A stretch of DNA of 18,852 nt from DATARH01 sp035935235 (GCA_035935235.1 DASYXG010000176.1:1-18852); one strand, 5' to 3'; shown: positions 1-8,998, counted from the stretch's first letter. Notes: generated by a model not told the origin, from the letters alone. Numbers and translations: made by a program.

Positions 1-2
1 CG

Positions 3-1127
3 GCGGCGATCCAGGCGGCGCGCACACCGCCGGGGCAGATCGCGACGTTGATCCTGCCCGCGGACACGGCATGGAACGAGGGCTCGGGCCCGGTCGCGAC
101 GCCGGTCGCGGCGCGGCGCGAGCCGGCCGCGGCGGCGGCGATCGAGGAGGCGGCGAAGGTGCTGCGCTCGGGCGAGCCTGCCATGCTGCTGCTGACGGGG
201 CGCGCGCTGCGCGAGGACGGGCTGGCGCTGGCCGGAAAGATCTGCGCCAAGACCGGCGCCCGGCTCATAGCGCAGGGGTCGAACGCCCGCACCCAGCGCG
301 GGCGCGGGAGGGTGGCGCTGGAACGCGTGCCCTACGTCGTCGACCAGGCGCTGGCGGTGCTCAAGGGGCTGAAGCACATCGTCCTCGTCGGCGCGAAGAT
401 GCCGGTGGCGTTCTTCGCCTATCCCAACAAGCCGAGCCTGCTGCACCCCGAGGACTGCCAGGGCCATGTGCTGTGCGAGCTCGACGAGGAACCCATCGGC
501 GCTTTGGAGGCGCTGGCGGAAGCGGTCGGCGCCAGCCGGACCGCGGTGCCGGCGATCGACGAGGCGAAGCCCGAATTGGCGACCGGGAAGATCGAACCGA
601 TGGCATTGGGCAGGTCGCTCGGCGCGCTGCTGCCGGAGAACGCGATCGTCGTCGACGAGGCGGTGACCACCGGGCGCGGCTTCTTCGCGCCGACCAAGGC
701 GGCGGCGCCGCACGACTGGCTCAGCAATATGGGCGGGTCGATCGGCATGGGTCTGCCAGTGGCGACCGGCGCAGCGGTTGCGTGCCCCGACCGCAAGGTT
801 GTCTGCCTCGAAGGCGACGGCAGCGGCATGTACACTCTGCAGGCGCTGTGGACACAGGCACGCGAGGGGCTCGACGTGACGACCTTGCTGTTCTCGAACC
901 ACACGTACCAGATCCTCAAAGGCGAACTCGCCAATGTCGGCGCCGGCAACCCGGGTCGAAAGGCGCTCGACATGCTCGATCTCGGCAATCCGGACCTCGA
1001 CTGGGTCGGCCTCGCCAAGGCGATGGGGGTGCCGGGCGCAAAGGTCACAAACATGGAAGAATTCAACCGGCGCTGCGCCGAGGGGATCGCGACACCAGGG
1101 CCGTATCTGGTCGAGGTCGAGCTCTAG
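3..1127 (+). CDS. Acetolactate synthase-like ThDP-dependent enzyme (5' partial)
   Basis: This is the C-terminal two thirds of a thiamine-diphosphate enzyme of the acetolactate synthase large-subunit / benzoylformate decarboxylase superfamily. The reading frame is open from the window edge, so the N-terminal Pyr domain with the catalytic Glu is missing; about 374 residues are visible, and full family members are usually near 515 aa. The central domain is followed by a ThDP-binding C-terminal domain. The GDG motif is encoded at 813-821, and the second half (F-S-N-H-T, 891-905) sits about 25 residues later. The usual Asn-Asn pair is Ser-Asn here, but the second Asn, expected to bind Mg2+, is kept. 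No small regulatory subunit (ilvN/ilvH) follows, so a role in branched-chain amino acid synthesis is not assured. A related decarboxylase or carboligase is equally possible. The family is sure, the substrate is not. Confidence 0.82.
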   Translation, partial: AAIQAARTPPGQIATLILPADTAWNEGSGPVATPVAARREPAAAAAIEEAAKVLRSGEPAMLLLTGRALREDGLALAGKICAKTGARLIAQGSNARTQRGRGRVALERVPYVVDQALAVLKGLKHIVLVGAKMPVAFFAYPNKPSLLHPEDCQGHVLCELDEEPIGALEALAEAVGASRTAVPAIDEAKPELATGKIEPMALGRSLGALLPENAIVVDEAVTTGRGFFAPTKAAAPHDWLSNMGGSIGMGLPVATGAAVACPDRKVVCLEGDGSGMYTLQALWTQAREGLDVTTLLFSNHTYQILKGELANVGAGNPGRKALDMLDLGNPDLDWVGLAKAMGVPGAKVTNMEEFNRRCAEGIATPGPYLVEVEL

Positions 1128-1225
1128 GCGGGGTCGGTCGCCGGAGAATCATGCGCGGCAGCGGCGCTTCCGGCCGTTTGGGCGTTAGTAACCTCAGCGG
1201 CGCGAACATCACCGTTTATCGCCAC

Positions 1226-1230
1226 AGGAG
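1226..1230 (+). promoter_or_regulatory. Candidate ribosome-binding site for glgB
   Basis: AGGAG lies 13 nt before ATG 1244, a rather long spacing. It sits in a stretch (about 1184-1230) that is less GC-rich than the flanking coding sequence, which suggests the stretch is untranslated. A competing GGAG at 1143-1146 stands 4 nt before an in-frame ATG at 1151. Confidence 0.4.
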
Positions 1231-1243
1231 ATCGGCTCGGCCG

Positions 1244-3502
1244 ATGGATGACGGCGCAAGACTGAGCGAGGCGGCAAGCCGGCGCGGCGTGGTACGGCGC
1301 GCCGTCCGGTTGCCCGGCCCCGCGGATCCGCAGATTGAAGCGGTGGTCGCGGCGCGGCACGGCGACCCGTTCTCGTTTCTTGGCATGCACAAGGTAGGCG
1401 GCAGGCTCGTCGTGCGAGCCATGTTGCCCGGCGCAGAGGCGCTGACGATTATCGACGCGGGAACCGGCGAGGTTGCTTGCGCTGCTGAGCGGGTGCATCC
1501 TGACGGGTTCTTTATCGCCCGCCTCGAAAGCCGTGCCGACCGATTCCCCTACCGACTTCGGGCGGTCTGGAACGGCGCGGCGCACGAGTTCGACGACGCG
1601 TTCCGTTTTCCCCCGGTGCTCGGCGACCTCGATATCCACTTGCTCACCGAGGGGACACATCTCGACAGCTACAAGAAGCTCGGTGCGCATCCCCTGTCCC
1701 ACGATGGGCTGGCGGGTGTCGCCTTCGCGGTGTGGGCGCCCAACGCCCAGCGGGTCAGCGTCGTCGGCGGGTTCAGCGCCTGGGATGGACGCCGGTTGCC
1801 GATGCGCAAGCGCCACGCCGGCGGGTTCTGGGAGATGTTCGTGCCGAGCATCGGCGCCGGCGAAGTCTATAAATACGAGGTTCTCGGCGCCGACGGGTCG
1901 CTGGTGCTGAAGGCCGACCCGCATGCCGCACAAGGCGAACTGCCGCCGCGCACCGCCTCGGTCGTCGCCGCGCCGAGCCGTTACGAATGGCAGGATGACG
2001 GCTGGCTGCAGCAGCGCACCAACGTCAATGACCGCGCCGCGCCGATCTCGATCTACGAGGTGCATCTCGGGTCGTGGCGGCGCGACCTCGCGGAGGGCGG
2101 GCGGTATCTCAACTATCGCGAGCTGGGTGAACAGCTGGTGCCCTATGTCGCCGATCTTGGGTTTACTCATATCGAGGTGATGCCGGTCACCGAATACCCG
2201 TTCGATGGCTCCTGGGGCTATCAGCCGGTGTCGCTGTTCGCCCCGACATCGCGCTATGGCGGGCCGGAGGATTTCCGCGCCTTTGTCGACGCTTGCCACC
2301 GCGCGGGGCTGGCGCTATGGCTCGATTGGGTACCCGGACATTTCCCCAACGACCCGCATGGGTTGGCGCGGTTCGACGGCACGGCGCTCTACGAGCATGC
2401 CGATCCGCGCCAAGGGCTGCACCGCGATTGGAACACGCTCATCTACAATTACGGGCGGCGCGAAGTCGCCAATTTCCTCCTGTCGAGCGCGCTTTATTGG
2501 CTGCGCGAGTTCCATATCGATGGGCTCCGGGTCGATGCCGTCGCCTCGATGCTTTATCTCGACTACAGCCGCGAGCCCGGCGACTGGATCCCCAACGCGT
2601 ATGGCGGGCGCGAGAACCTCGACGCCATCGCCTTCCTGCGGCGGATGAACGAACTGGTGTTTGGCGAGGGCAGTGGCGCGACCACCGCGGCTGAGGAATC
2701 GACCGCCTGGCCGATGGTCTCGCTCCCGACCTATGTCGGCGGGCTCGGCTTCGGCTTCAAATGGAACATGGGCTGGATGCACGACACGCTCAATTACATG
2801 TCGCGCGATCCCATCCACCGGAAGCATCACCACAACGACCTGACCTTTGGCCTGCTCTATGCGTTTCACGAGAACTTCATCCTGCCCCTGAGCCATGATG
2901 AGGTGGTGCACGGCAAGGGGTCGTTGATCAGCCGGATGCCCGGCGACAACTGGCAGCGTTTCGCTAATTTGCGCGCCTATTTCGCTTTCATGTGGACGCA
3001 TCCCGGCAAGAAGCTGTTGTTCATGGGCGGCGAGTTCGCGCAGGAGCGGGAGTGGAACCACGATTTCGGGCTGGATTGGCAGCTGCTTGGGAACCCCTTC
3101 CATGCCGGCGTCCATAGCTTGGTGCGGGACCTCAACAGGCTCTACCGGGCGACCCCGGCATTGCACGAGCGCGATTGCGAGCCGGAAGGGTTCTCCTGGA
3201 TCGATGCCGCCAACAGTAACGAGAGCGTCCTCTCGTACATGCGCTGGAGCGCCGACGGCCAGGGGATGGCGGTGGTGGTCTGCAACTTCACCCCGGTGCC
3301 ACGCCAGGATTACCGCATTGGGGTGCCGCGCCCCGGGTGCTATCGCGAGCGGATCAATACCGACGCTCGCCACTATGGGGGCAGCGGCATCGGCAATTTC
3401 GGCATGGTAGAGGCCGAGGCGACGCCGATGCATGGCCAGCCTTGTTCACTGCGCTTGTGGCTGCCGCCGCTGGCGACGCTGATCTTCACGCTCGAACGGT
3501 GA
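1244..3502 (+). CDS. glgB: 1,4-alpha-glucan branching enzyme GlgB
   Basis: This GH13 enzyme cuts alpha-1,4 glucan chains and re-attaches the piece by an alpha-1,6 bond, making glycogen branches in the cytoplasm. From ATG 1244 it has 752 residues, near the usual 730-740. Domain order is an N-terminal beta domain (about 25-125, starting with a GDPFSFLGMH block), a CBM48 (about 150-245), the catalytic barrel (about 265-600) and a C-terminal beta domain. Catalytic residues are visible: nucleophile D431 in RVDAV, the acid/base Glu in AEEST (E484/E485) and D552 in SHDEVVHGK. The DWVPGHFP block is also present. An in-frame ATG at 1151 would add 31 residues of low-complexity N-terminus, so 1244 is preferred for length and composition. 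glgX starts 10 nt after the stop, so the two genes are almost certainly co-transcribed. Confidence 0.97.
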   Translation: MDDGARLSEAASRRGVVRRAVRLPGPADPQIEAVVAARHGDPFSFLGMHKVGGRLVVRAMLPGAEALTIIDAGTGEVACAAERVHPDGFFIARLESRADRFPYRLRAVWNGAAHEFDDAFRFPPVLGDLDIHLLTEGTHLDSYKKLGAHPLSHDGLAGVAFAVWAPNAQRVSVVGGFSAWDGRRLPMRKRHAGGFWEMFVPSIGAGEVYKYEVLGADGSLVLKADPHAAQGELPPRTASVVAAPSRYEWQDDGWLQQRTNVNDRAAPISIYEVHLGSWRRDLAEGGRYLNYRELGEQLVPYVADLGFTHIEVMPVTEYPFDGSWGYQPVSLFAPTSRYGGPEDFRAFVDACHRAGLALWLDWVPGHFPNDPHGLARFDGTALYEHADPRQGLHRDWNTLIYNYGRREVANFLLSSALYWLREFHIDGLRVDAVASMLYLDYSREPGDWIPNAYGGRENLDAIAFLRRMNELVFGEGSGATTAAEESTAWPMVSLPTYVGGLGFGFKWNMGWMHDTLNYMSRDPIHRKHHHNDLTFGLLYAFHENFILPLSHDEVVHGKGSLISRMPGDNWQRFANLRAYFAFMWTHPGKKLLFMGGEFAQEREWNHDFGLDWQLLGNPFHAGVHSLVRDLNRLYRATPALHERDCEPEGFSWIDAANSNESVLSYMRWSADGQGMAVVVCNFTPVPRQDYRIGVPRPGCYRERINTDARHYGGSGIGNFGMVEAEATPMHGQPCSLRLWLPPLATLIFTLER

Positions 3503-3512
3503 GGCTGCCCTG

Positions 3513-5702
3513 ATGGCGTCGCCGCGGGTGTGGCCCGGCACCCCCTATCCGCTGGGCGCGACCTGGGACGGACGCGGGGTCAATTTCGCGCTGTTCTCGG
3601 CCCATGCCGAGAAGGTCGAGCTGTGCCTGTTCGACCCGATGGGCAATCACGAGACGGCTCGCATCGTGCTGCCCGAATACACCGACGAAGTCTGGCACGG
3701 CTATTTGCCCGAAGCGAGACCGGGCCAGCTCTACGGGTACCGGGTCTATGGGCCCTACGAGCCGGCGCGCGGCCACCGCTTCAACCCGAACAAGCTGCTC
3801 CTCGACCCTTACGCCAAGGCGCTGTCGGGCCAATTGCAGTGGAACGATGCGGTCTATGGCTACCGCATCGGTGGGCCGCGCGAGGACTTTGCTTTCGACC
3901 GGCGGGATTCGGCGCGCTACATGCCGAAATGTCGGGTGGTGGAGCCGGCATTCAGTTGGCGCGACGATCGCAAACCGCGCACGTCCTGGGAAGAGTCGAT
4001 CATCCTCGAACTTCATGTCCGCGGCTTCACGATGTTGCATCCGGAGGTCGCCGAGGCTCAGCGCGGCACCTTCTCGGGCCTCGCCAGCCCTGCGGTGATC
4101 GACTACCTGGTCGAGCTGGGCATCACCGCGGTCGAGCTGCTACCGGTGCATGCAGCGGTGCCCGAGCGGCCGCTGACGCAGCACGGACTGACCAATTACT
4201 GGGGCTACAACACGATCGGTTTTTTCGCGCCCGACCCGCGCTTCCTGCCCGCCGGCACGGTCGCCGAGTTCAAAACGGTGGTCCGACGTTTGCACGATGC
4301 GGGCATCGAGGTGTTTCTCGACGTGGTCTACAATCATACCGGCGAGGGCAGCCATCTCGGCCCGACCCTGTCGTTCCGAGGCATCGACAACCTGTCGTAT
4401 TACCGGCTGCAGGAAGACCGCCGCTTCTATCAGGAATTTACCGGCACCGGGAACACGCTCAACCTCGACCATCCGCGCGTGCTGCAGCTGGTGACAGACT
4501 CGCTACGCTATTGGGCCGGCGACATGCATGTCGACGGGTTCCGCTTCGACCTTGCCCCGGCGTTGGCCCGCGAAGGCGGCGACTATACGCAGGACAGCGC
4601 GTTTCTCGACACGCTACGTCAGGACCCGGCGCTGGCCGATGTAAAGTTGATCGCCGAGCCGTGGGATGTCGGTCCCGGCGGCTATCAGCTCGGCAATTTC
4701 CCTCCTGGCTGGGCCGAGTGGAACGGCCAGTACCGCGATGTCGTGCGGCGCTTTTGGAAAGGCGATGCCGGTCTCGTGCCGGACATGGCGTCGCGCGTCG
4801 CCGGCTCGTCCGACATCTTCGGTTATCGCGGCCGCCGGCCTTGGGCGAGCATCAATTTCATCACTGCCCATGACGGTTTCACACTCAGCGACCTGGTCAG
4901 CTACAACGACAAGCACAACGAAGCGAACGGCGAAAACAACCATGATGGGCACGATGCCAATTTCAGCTGGAATTGTGGCGTCGAGGGCCCGACCGGCGAC
5001 CCAAAGATTCTCGCCCTGCGCGACCGTCAGAAACGCAATCTGATGGCGACGCTGCTGTTGTCGCTCGGAGTGCCGATGCTCGTTGCCGGCGACGAGTTCG
5101 GCCGTACGCAGAACGGCAACAACAACGCCTATTGTCAGGACAACGAGATCTCCTGGCTCGAATGGGCGAATGTGCGGAGCGAGGACGGGGCGCTGCGCAA
5201 ATTTGTCAGCGCGCTCATCCATCTGCGGCGACGCCACCGGGTGTTTTCGCGGCCGCGCTTTTTCCGCGGCGAGGTGCTGTCCGAGGACGGCCTCAAGGAC
5301 ATCACCTGGGTGACGCCAGGCGGTGAGGAGGTGACTGACAAGGACTGGGCCAACCCGGTGGCATTGACCCTGGGCTATGTGCTGGGCGGCGCGGCCGGCG
5401 AGTTCTACACGACCGGTGGACAGCGCGACATCGACGCCAGTTTCCTGGTGATGATCAGCGCGTATCACGAGGATCTGGATTTCCGCTTTCCGCGACTTAA
5501 TGCGTCGTGGGCCTGGCAGGCGCTGGTCGACACCGCCGAGCCGAGTGGCCTCGTCACCGACGGCAAGCTTTATGTCGCCGGCCACGCCTACCAGCTGCGG
5601 GCGCGCAGTTTCGCGCTGTTCATTAATCGCGCCTCCGCCGATGGGAGAATGCCGAGTGGCAAGCCGTCGGCCACGGACCCGCCCCTCCGCGATATCTCAT
5701 GA
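3513..5702 (+). CDS. glgX: Glycogen debranching enzyme GlgX (isoamylase family)
   Basis: GlgX hydrolyses alpha-1,6 branch points, mainly the short outer chains left by glycogen phosphorylase, in the cytoplasm. The protein has 729 residues: an N-terminal CBM48-type domain (about 8-110, opening with a GTPYPLGATWDG block), a GH13 catalytic barrel (about 160-560) and a C-terminal beta domain. The three acidic residues are seen at D346 (GFRFDLA), E382 (IAEPWDVGPGGYQ) and D454 (TAHDGFTL), followed by the family's NEANGENNHDG block. The last 30 residues are a Pro/Ser/Arg-rich tail with no recognised motif. The start lies 10 nt after glgB with only a weak GAGG upstream, which fits translational coupling. 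The stop overlaps the malQ start (ATGA, 5699-5702). TreX-like activity is an alternative, but the glgB neighbour favours glycogen turnover. Confidence 0.95.
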   Translation: MASPRVWPGTPYPLGATWDGRGVNFALFSAHAEKVELCLFDPMGNHETARIVLPEYTDEVWHGYLPEARPGQLYGYRVYGPYEPARGHRFNPNKLLLDPYAKALSGQLQWNDAVYGYRIGGPREDFAFDRRDSARYMPKCRVVEPAFSWRDDRKPRTSWEESIILELHVRGFTMLHPEVAEAQRGTFSGLASPAVIDYLVELGITAVELLPVHAAVPERPLTQHGLTNYWGYNTIGFFAPDPRFLPAGTVAEFKTVVRRLHDAGIEVFLDVVYNHTGEGSHLGPTLSFRGIDNLSYYRLQEDRRFYQEFTGTGNTLNLDHPRVLQLVTDSLRYWAGDMHVDGFRFDLAPALAREGGDYTQDSAFLDTLRQDPALADVKLIAEPWDVGPGGYQLGNFPPGWAEWNGQYRDVVRRFWKGDAGLVPDMASRVAGSSDIFGYRGRRPWASINFITAHDGFTLSDLVSYNDKHNEANGENNHDGHDANFSWNCGVEGPTGDPKILALRDRQKRNLMATLLLSLGVPMLVAGDEFGRTQNGNNNAYCQDNEISWLEWANVRSEDGALRKFVSALIHLRRRHRVFSRPRFFRGEVLSEDGLKDITWVTPGGEEVTDKDWANPVALTLGYVLGGAAGEFYTTGGQRDIDASFLVMISAYHEDLDFRFPRLNASWAWQALVDTAEPSGLVTDGKLYVAGHAYQLRARSFALFINRASADGRMPSGKPSATDPPLRDIS

Positions 5703-7831
5703 CCGGCGCCGAGACGCTGGACGCGCTGGCCGGTCTGCTCGGTATCGAGACAAGGCACATTGACGCGCTTGGGGTGACGCATGAGCCAAGCGCGGAGACG
5801 CTTAGCAGCCTGATCGCCGCTTTCGGATTGCCGCCTGACCCGAAGCAGGCTGCCGCCGCGCTTACCGAGGCACAGCAAGCGCGGGCCTTTGCGCTCGACC
5901 CGCTCCAGCCAATCTCAGCGGAACACCCCCTCATTCGCTTGCGGGTTGCGGACGGGACCGACATCGAATGGCGGCTCGAACTCGAACCGGGTGGGCACGC
6001 CGAGGGGCGTTGCACGGCTGTCCATGGTGAGTTGCGTCTGCCGGGACCGCTGCCGCTCGGCTACCACCAGCTCGAACTCAAGGGCGGCGGGTCCGATGCG
6101 GTGATCGGCCTCGCCGCCGCACCGGCCGCCTGTTATCTGCCGCCGGCCTTAGGCGAGGGAGCGCATAACTGGGGTCTGACGGCGCAGCTTTATAGCCTCA
6201 ACAGCGCGCGCAACTGGGGCATGGGCGACTTCACCGACCTTGCCGAACTCTGCCGTGCCGCCGGCGGCGTTGGGGCGGTGACGGTAGGTATCAACCCGCT
6301 GCACGCGCTGTTCGCCAGCGAGCCGCGCCATGCCAGCCCCTATTCACCGTCGAGCCGAGCCATGCTCGACTATCTTTATATCGATCCGACCACGGTTCCC
6401 GGCTTTGCCGAGGACGAGGCGATCCGGGCGCTGACGCCGGAGGCGGCGCTGGCCGCCGCTCGCGCCGCCTCGCTGATCGACCATGCCGCTGTCGCGGCGC
6501 TGAAGCGGCCAATTCTGGAGGCGCTTTATCGCCGCTTCCGCGAGCACGACCTGAGGGTTGGTACGGAGAGCGGAGCGGGGAAGGCGTTTCGTGCGTTTCA
6601 GCAGGCGAGCGGGCGGCCGCTTGCCGCATTCGCGACCTTCGAGGCGCTGCACGAAGACGTCAACCGCAAGAGTGGGAGTTTTTCGTGGCACGATTGGCCG
6701 TTGCGGCTGCGCGATCCTAATTCCGGGGCGGTTGCGCGCTTCGGCAAGGCGCATGCCGAGCGAGTCGAACTCTTCGAGTTCCTGCAATGGCAGGCTGATG
6801 CGCAATTGGGCGCGGCGGCCGAGGCGGGACGCGCAGCCGGATTGTCGCTCGGCCTCTATCGCGATCTCGCGGTCGGGGTGAATCCGCTTGGCGCCGAGGC
6901 CTGGGCAGACCAGGGGCTCGTGGTACCCGGTATGGGGATCGGTGCACCGCCCGACCCGCTAAGCCGGCTTGGGCAGGATTGGGGGCTCGCCCCGATCAAC
7001 CCGCTGGCGCTGCGGCGAGCCGGGTTTTGGCCGTTCATCGCCGCGCTACGCGCCAACATGCGCCATGCCGGAGTGCTGCGGATCGACCATGTGATGTCGT
7101 TGCAGCGGGTTTATTGGGTGCCGCGCGGTCAGACCGCGGTCAACGGCGCCTACGTGACTTATCCGTTTGCTGACCTGTTGCGCCTTGTCGCCCTCGAAAG
7201 CCATCGGCAAGCCTGTGCGGTGGTCGGCGAGGATCTAGGCACCGTGCCACCGGGTTTCCGCGAGACGATGCAGGCGGCGAATTTGCTTTCGTATCGGGTG
7301 GTCGCCTTCGAGCGGCGTTGGGGAGGCGGCTTTATCCCGCCGTGGGATTATCCGCCGCTGGCGGCGGCCTCGGCGGCGACGCATGACCTGCCAACCTTGA
7401 AAGGCTTTTGGCTCGGCCGCGATGTTGCCTGGCGGCAACGCCTCGGCCTTTATCCCAGTGCCGAAGCGGAGGCGGCCGAGCTCAACGACCGCAAGCGCGA
7501 TCGCTGGCAATTGTTGGAGGCGTTGGCCGGCGAAGGACTCATCGCCTACGACAAGTTCGCCGAATTCCTGCCCGACCCGGATCGGCCCGTCTACGACACG
7601 GCATTGGGCGACGCGATCCTGGTCTTCCTTGCACGGTCGCGAGCGAGGCTCATGCTGGTGCAGTTGGAGGACGTCGCCGGCGAAGACGAGCAGGCCAATT
7701 TGCCCGGCACGAGCGACGCGCATCCAAACTGGCGGCGGCGCCTGTCGACGCGGCTCGAAGCTTTGCTGGCGGGACCCGAGCTGCAGCGGGTCGCCGCGCT
7801 CGTCAACCAGGAACGCCAGCGCGCGGCATAG
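5699..7831 (+). CDS. malQ: 4-alpha-glucanotransferase (amylomaltase) MalQ
   Basis: This GH77 enzyme transfers maltodextrin segments between chains and releases glucose, recycling the oligosaccharides that GlgX frees. The protein has 710 residues, the long Escherichia coli-like form: about 140 N-terminal residues of accessory domain come before the barrel, which opens near the block YSLNSARNWGMGDF. Catalytic residues are recognisable: nucleophile D463 in RIDHVM, acid/base E511 in GEDLGT and D563 in THDLPT. Its ATG overlaps the glgX stop by 4 nt, so translation is coupled and the order glgB-glgX-malQ is one transcription unit. The next gene starts 66 nt downstream, and no terminator with a T-tract is visible between them. 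Confidence 0.95.
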   Translation: MTGAETLDALAGLLGIETRHIDALGVTHEPSAETLSSLIAAFGLPPDPKQAAAALTEAQQARAFALDPLQPISAEHPLIRLRVADGTDIEWRLELEPGGHAEGRCTAVHGELRLPGPLPLGYHQLELKGGGSDAVIGLAAAPAACYLPPALGEGAHNWGLTAQLYSLNSARNWGMGDFTDLAELCRAAGGVGAVTVGINPLHALFASEPRHASPYSPSSRAMLDYLYIDPTTVPGFAEDEAIRALTPEAALAAARAASLIDHAAVAALKRPILEALYRRFREHDLRVGTESGAGKAFRAFQQASGRPLAAFATFEALHEDVNRKSGSFSWHDWPLRLRDPNSGAVARFGKAHAERVELFEFLQWQADAQLGAAAEAGRAAGLSLGLYRDLAVGVNPLGAEAWADQGLVVPGMGIGAPPDPLSRLGQDWGLAPINPLALRRAGFWPFIAALRANMRHAGVLRIDHVMSLQRVYWVPRGQTAVNGAYVTYPFADLLRLVALESHRQACAVVGEDLGTVPPGFRETMQAANLLSYRVVAFERRWGGGFIPPWDYPPLAAASAATHDLPTLKGFWLGRDVAWRQRLGLYPSAEAEAAELNDRKRDRWQLLEALAGEGLIAYDKFAEFLPDPDRPVYDTALGDAILVFLARSRARLMLVQLEDVAGEDEQANLPGTSDAHPNWRRRLSTRLEALLAGPELQRVAALVNQERQRAA

Positions 7832-7897
7832 CGGCGCTTGCGGGGTGCGCGCCGATGCGGCCAACATGCGGCGGCAAAGCGATGCGGGTGAGGGGCG

Positions 7898-8998
7898 GTG
7901 GACGAAGTCGAGGCGGTAGTGGTCGGCGCCGGAGTGATCGGCCTCGCCGTGGCGCGGGCCTTGGCTCTCGCGGGCAAGGACGTCGTCGTCCTTGAAAAGG
8001 CCTATACGATTGGCTTTGAGACCTCCTCGCGCAACAGCGAGGTCATCCACGGCGGGCTCTATTATCCGAAGGACAGCCTCAAGGCGACCGCTTGCGTCGA
8101 GGGACGCAAGCGGCTCTACGAGTACTGCCGCGACCATGGCGTGCCGCACGCCGCGCTCGGCAAATTGATCGTCGCGACCAGTGAGGATGAGGTCCCCGGG
8201 GTCGAGAAGATCGAGGCAGCGGCAAAGGCCAATGGCGTCGACAATCTTGAATGGCTCACGGTGGCGGAAGCGCAGCGCATGGAGCCGGAGCTGCATTGCG
8301 TCGCGGCGCTGCTGTCGCCCTCCACGGGGATCATCGACAGCCACGCGCTGATGCTCGCCTACCAGGGCGAGGCTGAGGACAACGGCGCGATGGTCGCGTT
8401 CAAGACTCCGCTCTTGGGCGGCAAGGTGCTCACCGACGGGTTCGAACTTGCGGTTGGCGGCGACGAACCGGCGGTGATCCGCTGTCGCTATCTGATCAAT
8501 GCGGCGGGGCTGCACGCGCCAGCGCTGGCACGGTCGATCGAGGGCGTCCCCCTCGACATCATCCCGCCTGCCTATTTCTGCCGCGGCTGTTATTTCACCC
8601 TGGCCGGCAGGACGCCGTTCAAGCGGCTGATCTACCCGGTGCCGGTGCCGGGTGGGCTCGGCGTCCACATCACGCTCGACCTGGCCGGCCAGGCGCGTTT
8701 CGGCCCCGATGTCGAGTGGATCGATGATGTCGATTATTCGGTCGATCCGCGACGCTGCGACTCGTTTTACGCGGCGGTGCGTCGCTATTGGCCAAGATTG
8801 AAGGACGGTGCGCTGCAGCCGGGTTACGCAGGGATCCGGCCGAAAATCAGCGGGCCGAACGACCCGGCGGCAGATTTTTCGGTGCAGGGCCCGGCCGAGC
8901 ACAGCGTGCCCGGCCTCGTCAATTGCTACGGGATCGAGTCGCCGGGATTGACCGCGTCGTTGCCCTTGGCCGACGCGGTGGTCGGCAAGCTGCTGTGA
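7898..8998 (+). CDS. FAD-dependent oxidoreductase, L-2-hydroxyglutarate dehydrogenase-like
   Basis: This is a 366-residue flavoprotein of the DAO/L2HGDH superfamily. An N-terminal Rossmann motif GAGVIG (10-15) is followed by an acidic residue at the end of beta-2 (E33) that should bind the FAD ribose. Then comes the block SSRNSEVIHGGLYYP (43-57), which resembles the HNSGVIH(A/G)GIYY signature of L-2-hydroxyglutarate dehydrogenases. Near the C-terminus, IRPKISGP and the GIESPGLT block fit the same family. The expected reaction is FAD-linked oxidation of a small 2-hydroxy acid to the 2-oxo acid, with electrons passed to a quinone or to O2; the substrate is not proven. The start is GTG 7898, with a strong GTGAGGGG purine run just upstream. 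The gene lies between malQ and ald. Fairly sure of family, moderately sure of function. Confidence 0.8.
   Translation: MDEVEAVVVGAGVIGLAVARALALAGKDVVVLEKAYTIGFETSSRNSEVIHGGLYYPKDSLKATACVEGRKRLYEYCRDHGVPHAALGKLIVATSEDEVPGVEKIEAAAKANGVDNLEWLTVAEAQRMEPELHCVAALLSPSTGIIDSHALMLAYQGEAEDNGAMVAFKTPLLGGKVLTDGFELAVGGDEPAVIRCRYLINAAGLHAPALARSIEGVPLDIIPPAYFCRGCYFTLAGRTPFKRLIYPVPVPGGLGVHITLDLAGQARFGPDVEWIDDVDYSVDPRRCDSFYAAVRRYWPRLKDGALQPGYAGIRPKISGPNDPAADFSVQGPAEHSVPGLVNCYGIESPGLTASLPLADAVVGKLL

Noticed and set aside
71..1243. In-frame extension of glgB back to position 71
   Set aside because: It overlaps the ALS-like gene in another frame and encodes Arg/Gly/Ala-rich sequence with no family similarity.
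1124..3433. Two long minus-strand frames (1124-2299 and 2315-3433) opposite glgB
   Set aside because: They are mirror frames of a coding region with intact catalytic motifs; their products are low in complexity with no known fold and no ribosome-binding site.
4614..5585. Minus-strand frame of 323 codons under glgX
   Set aside because: Antisense to a conserved enzyme, with no recognisable domain.
7855..7887. Three ATGCGG copies in the malQ/FAD gene spacer
   Set aside because: Irregular spacing and GC-rich context make chance likely; no symmetry or array pattern.
7235..8902. A 555-codon open frame on the minus strand under malQ and the FAD oxidoreductase gene
   Set aside because: It spans two well-supported genes on the other strand, is rich in Arg/Ala/Asp/Gly with no recognisable domain, and is typical of antisense frames in GC-rich DNA.
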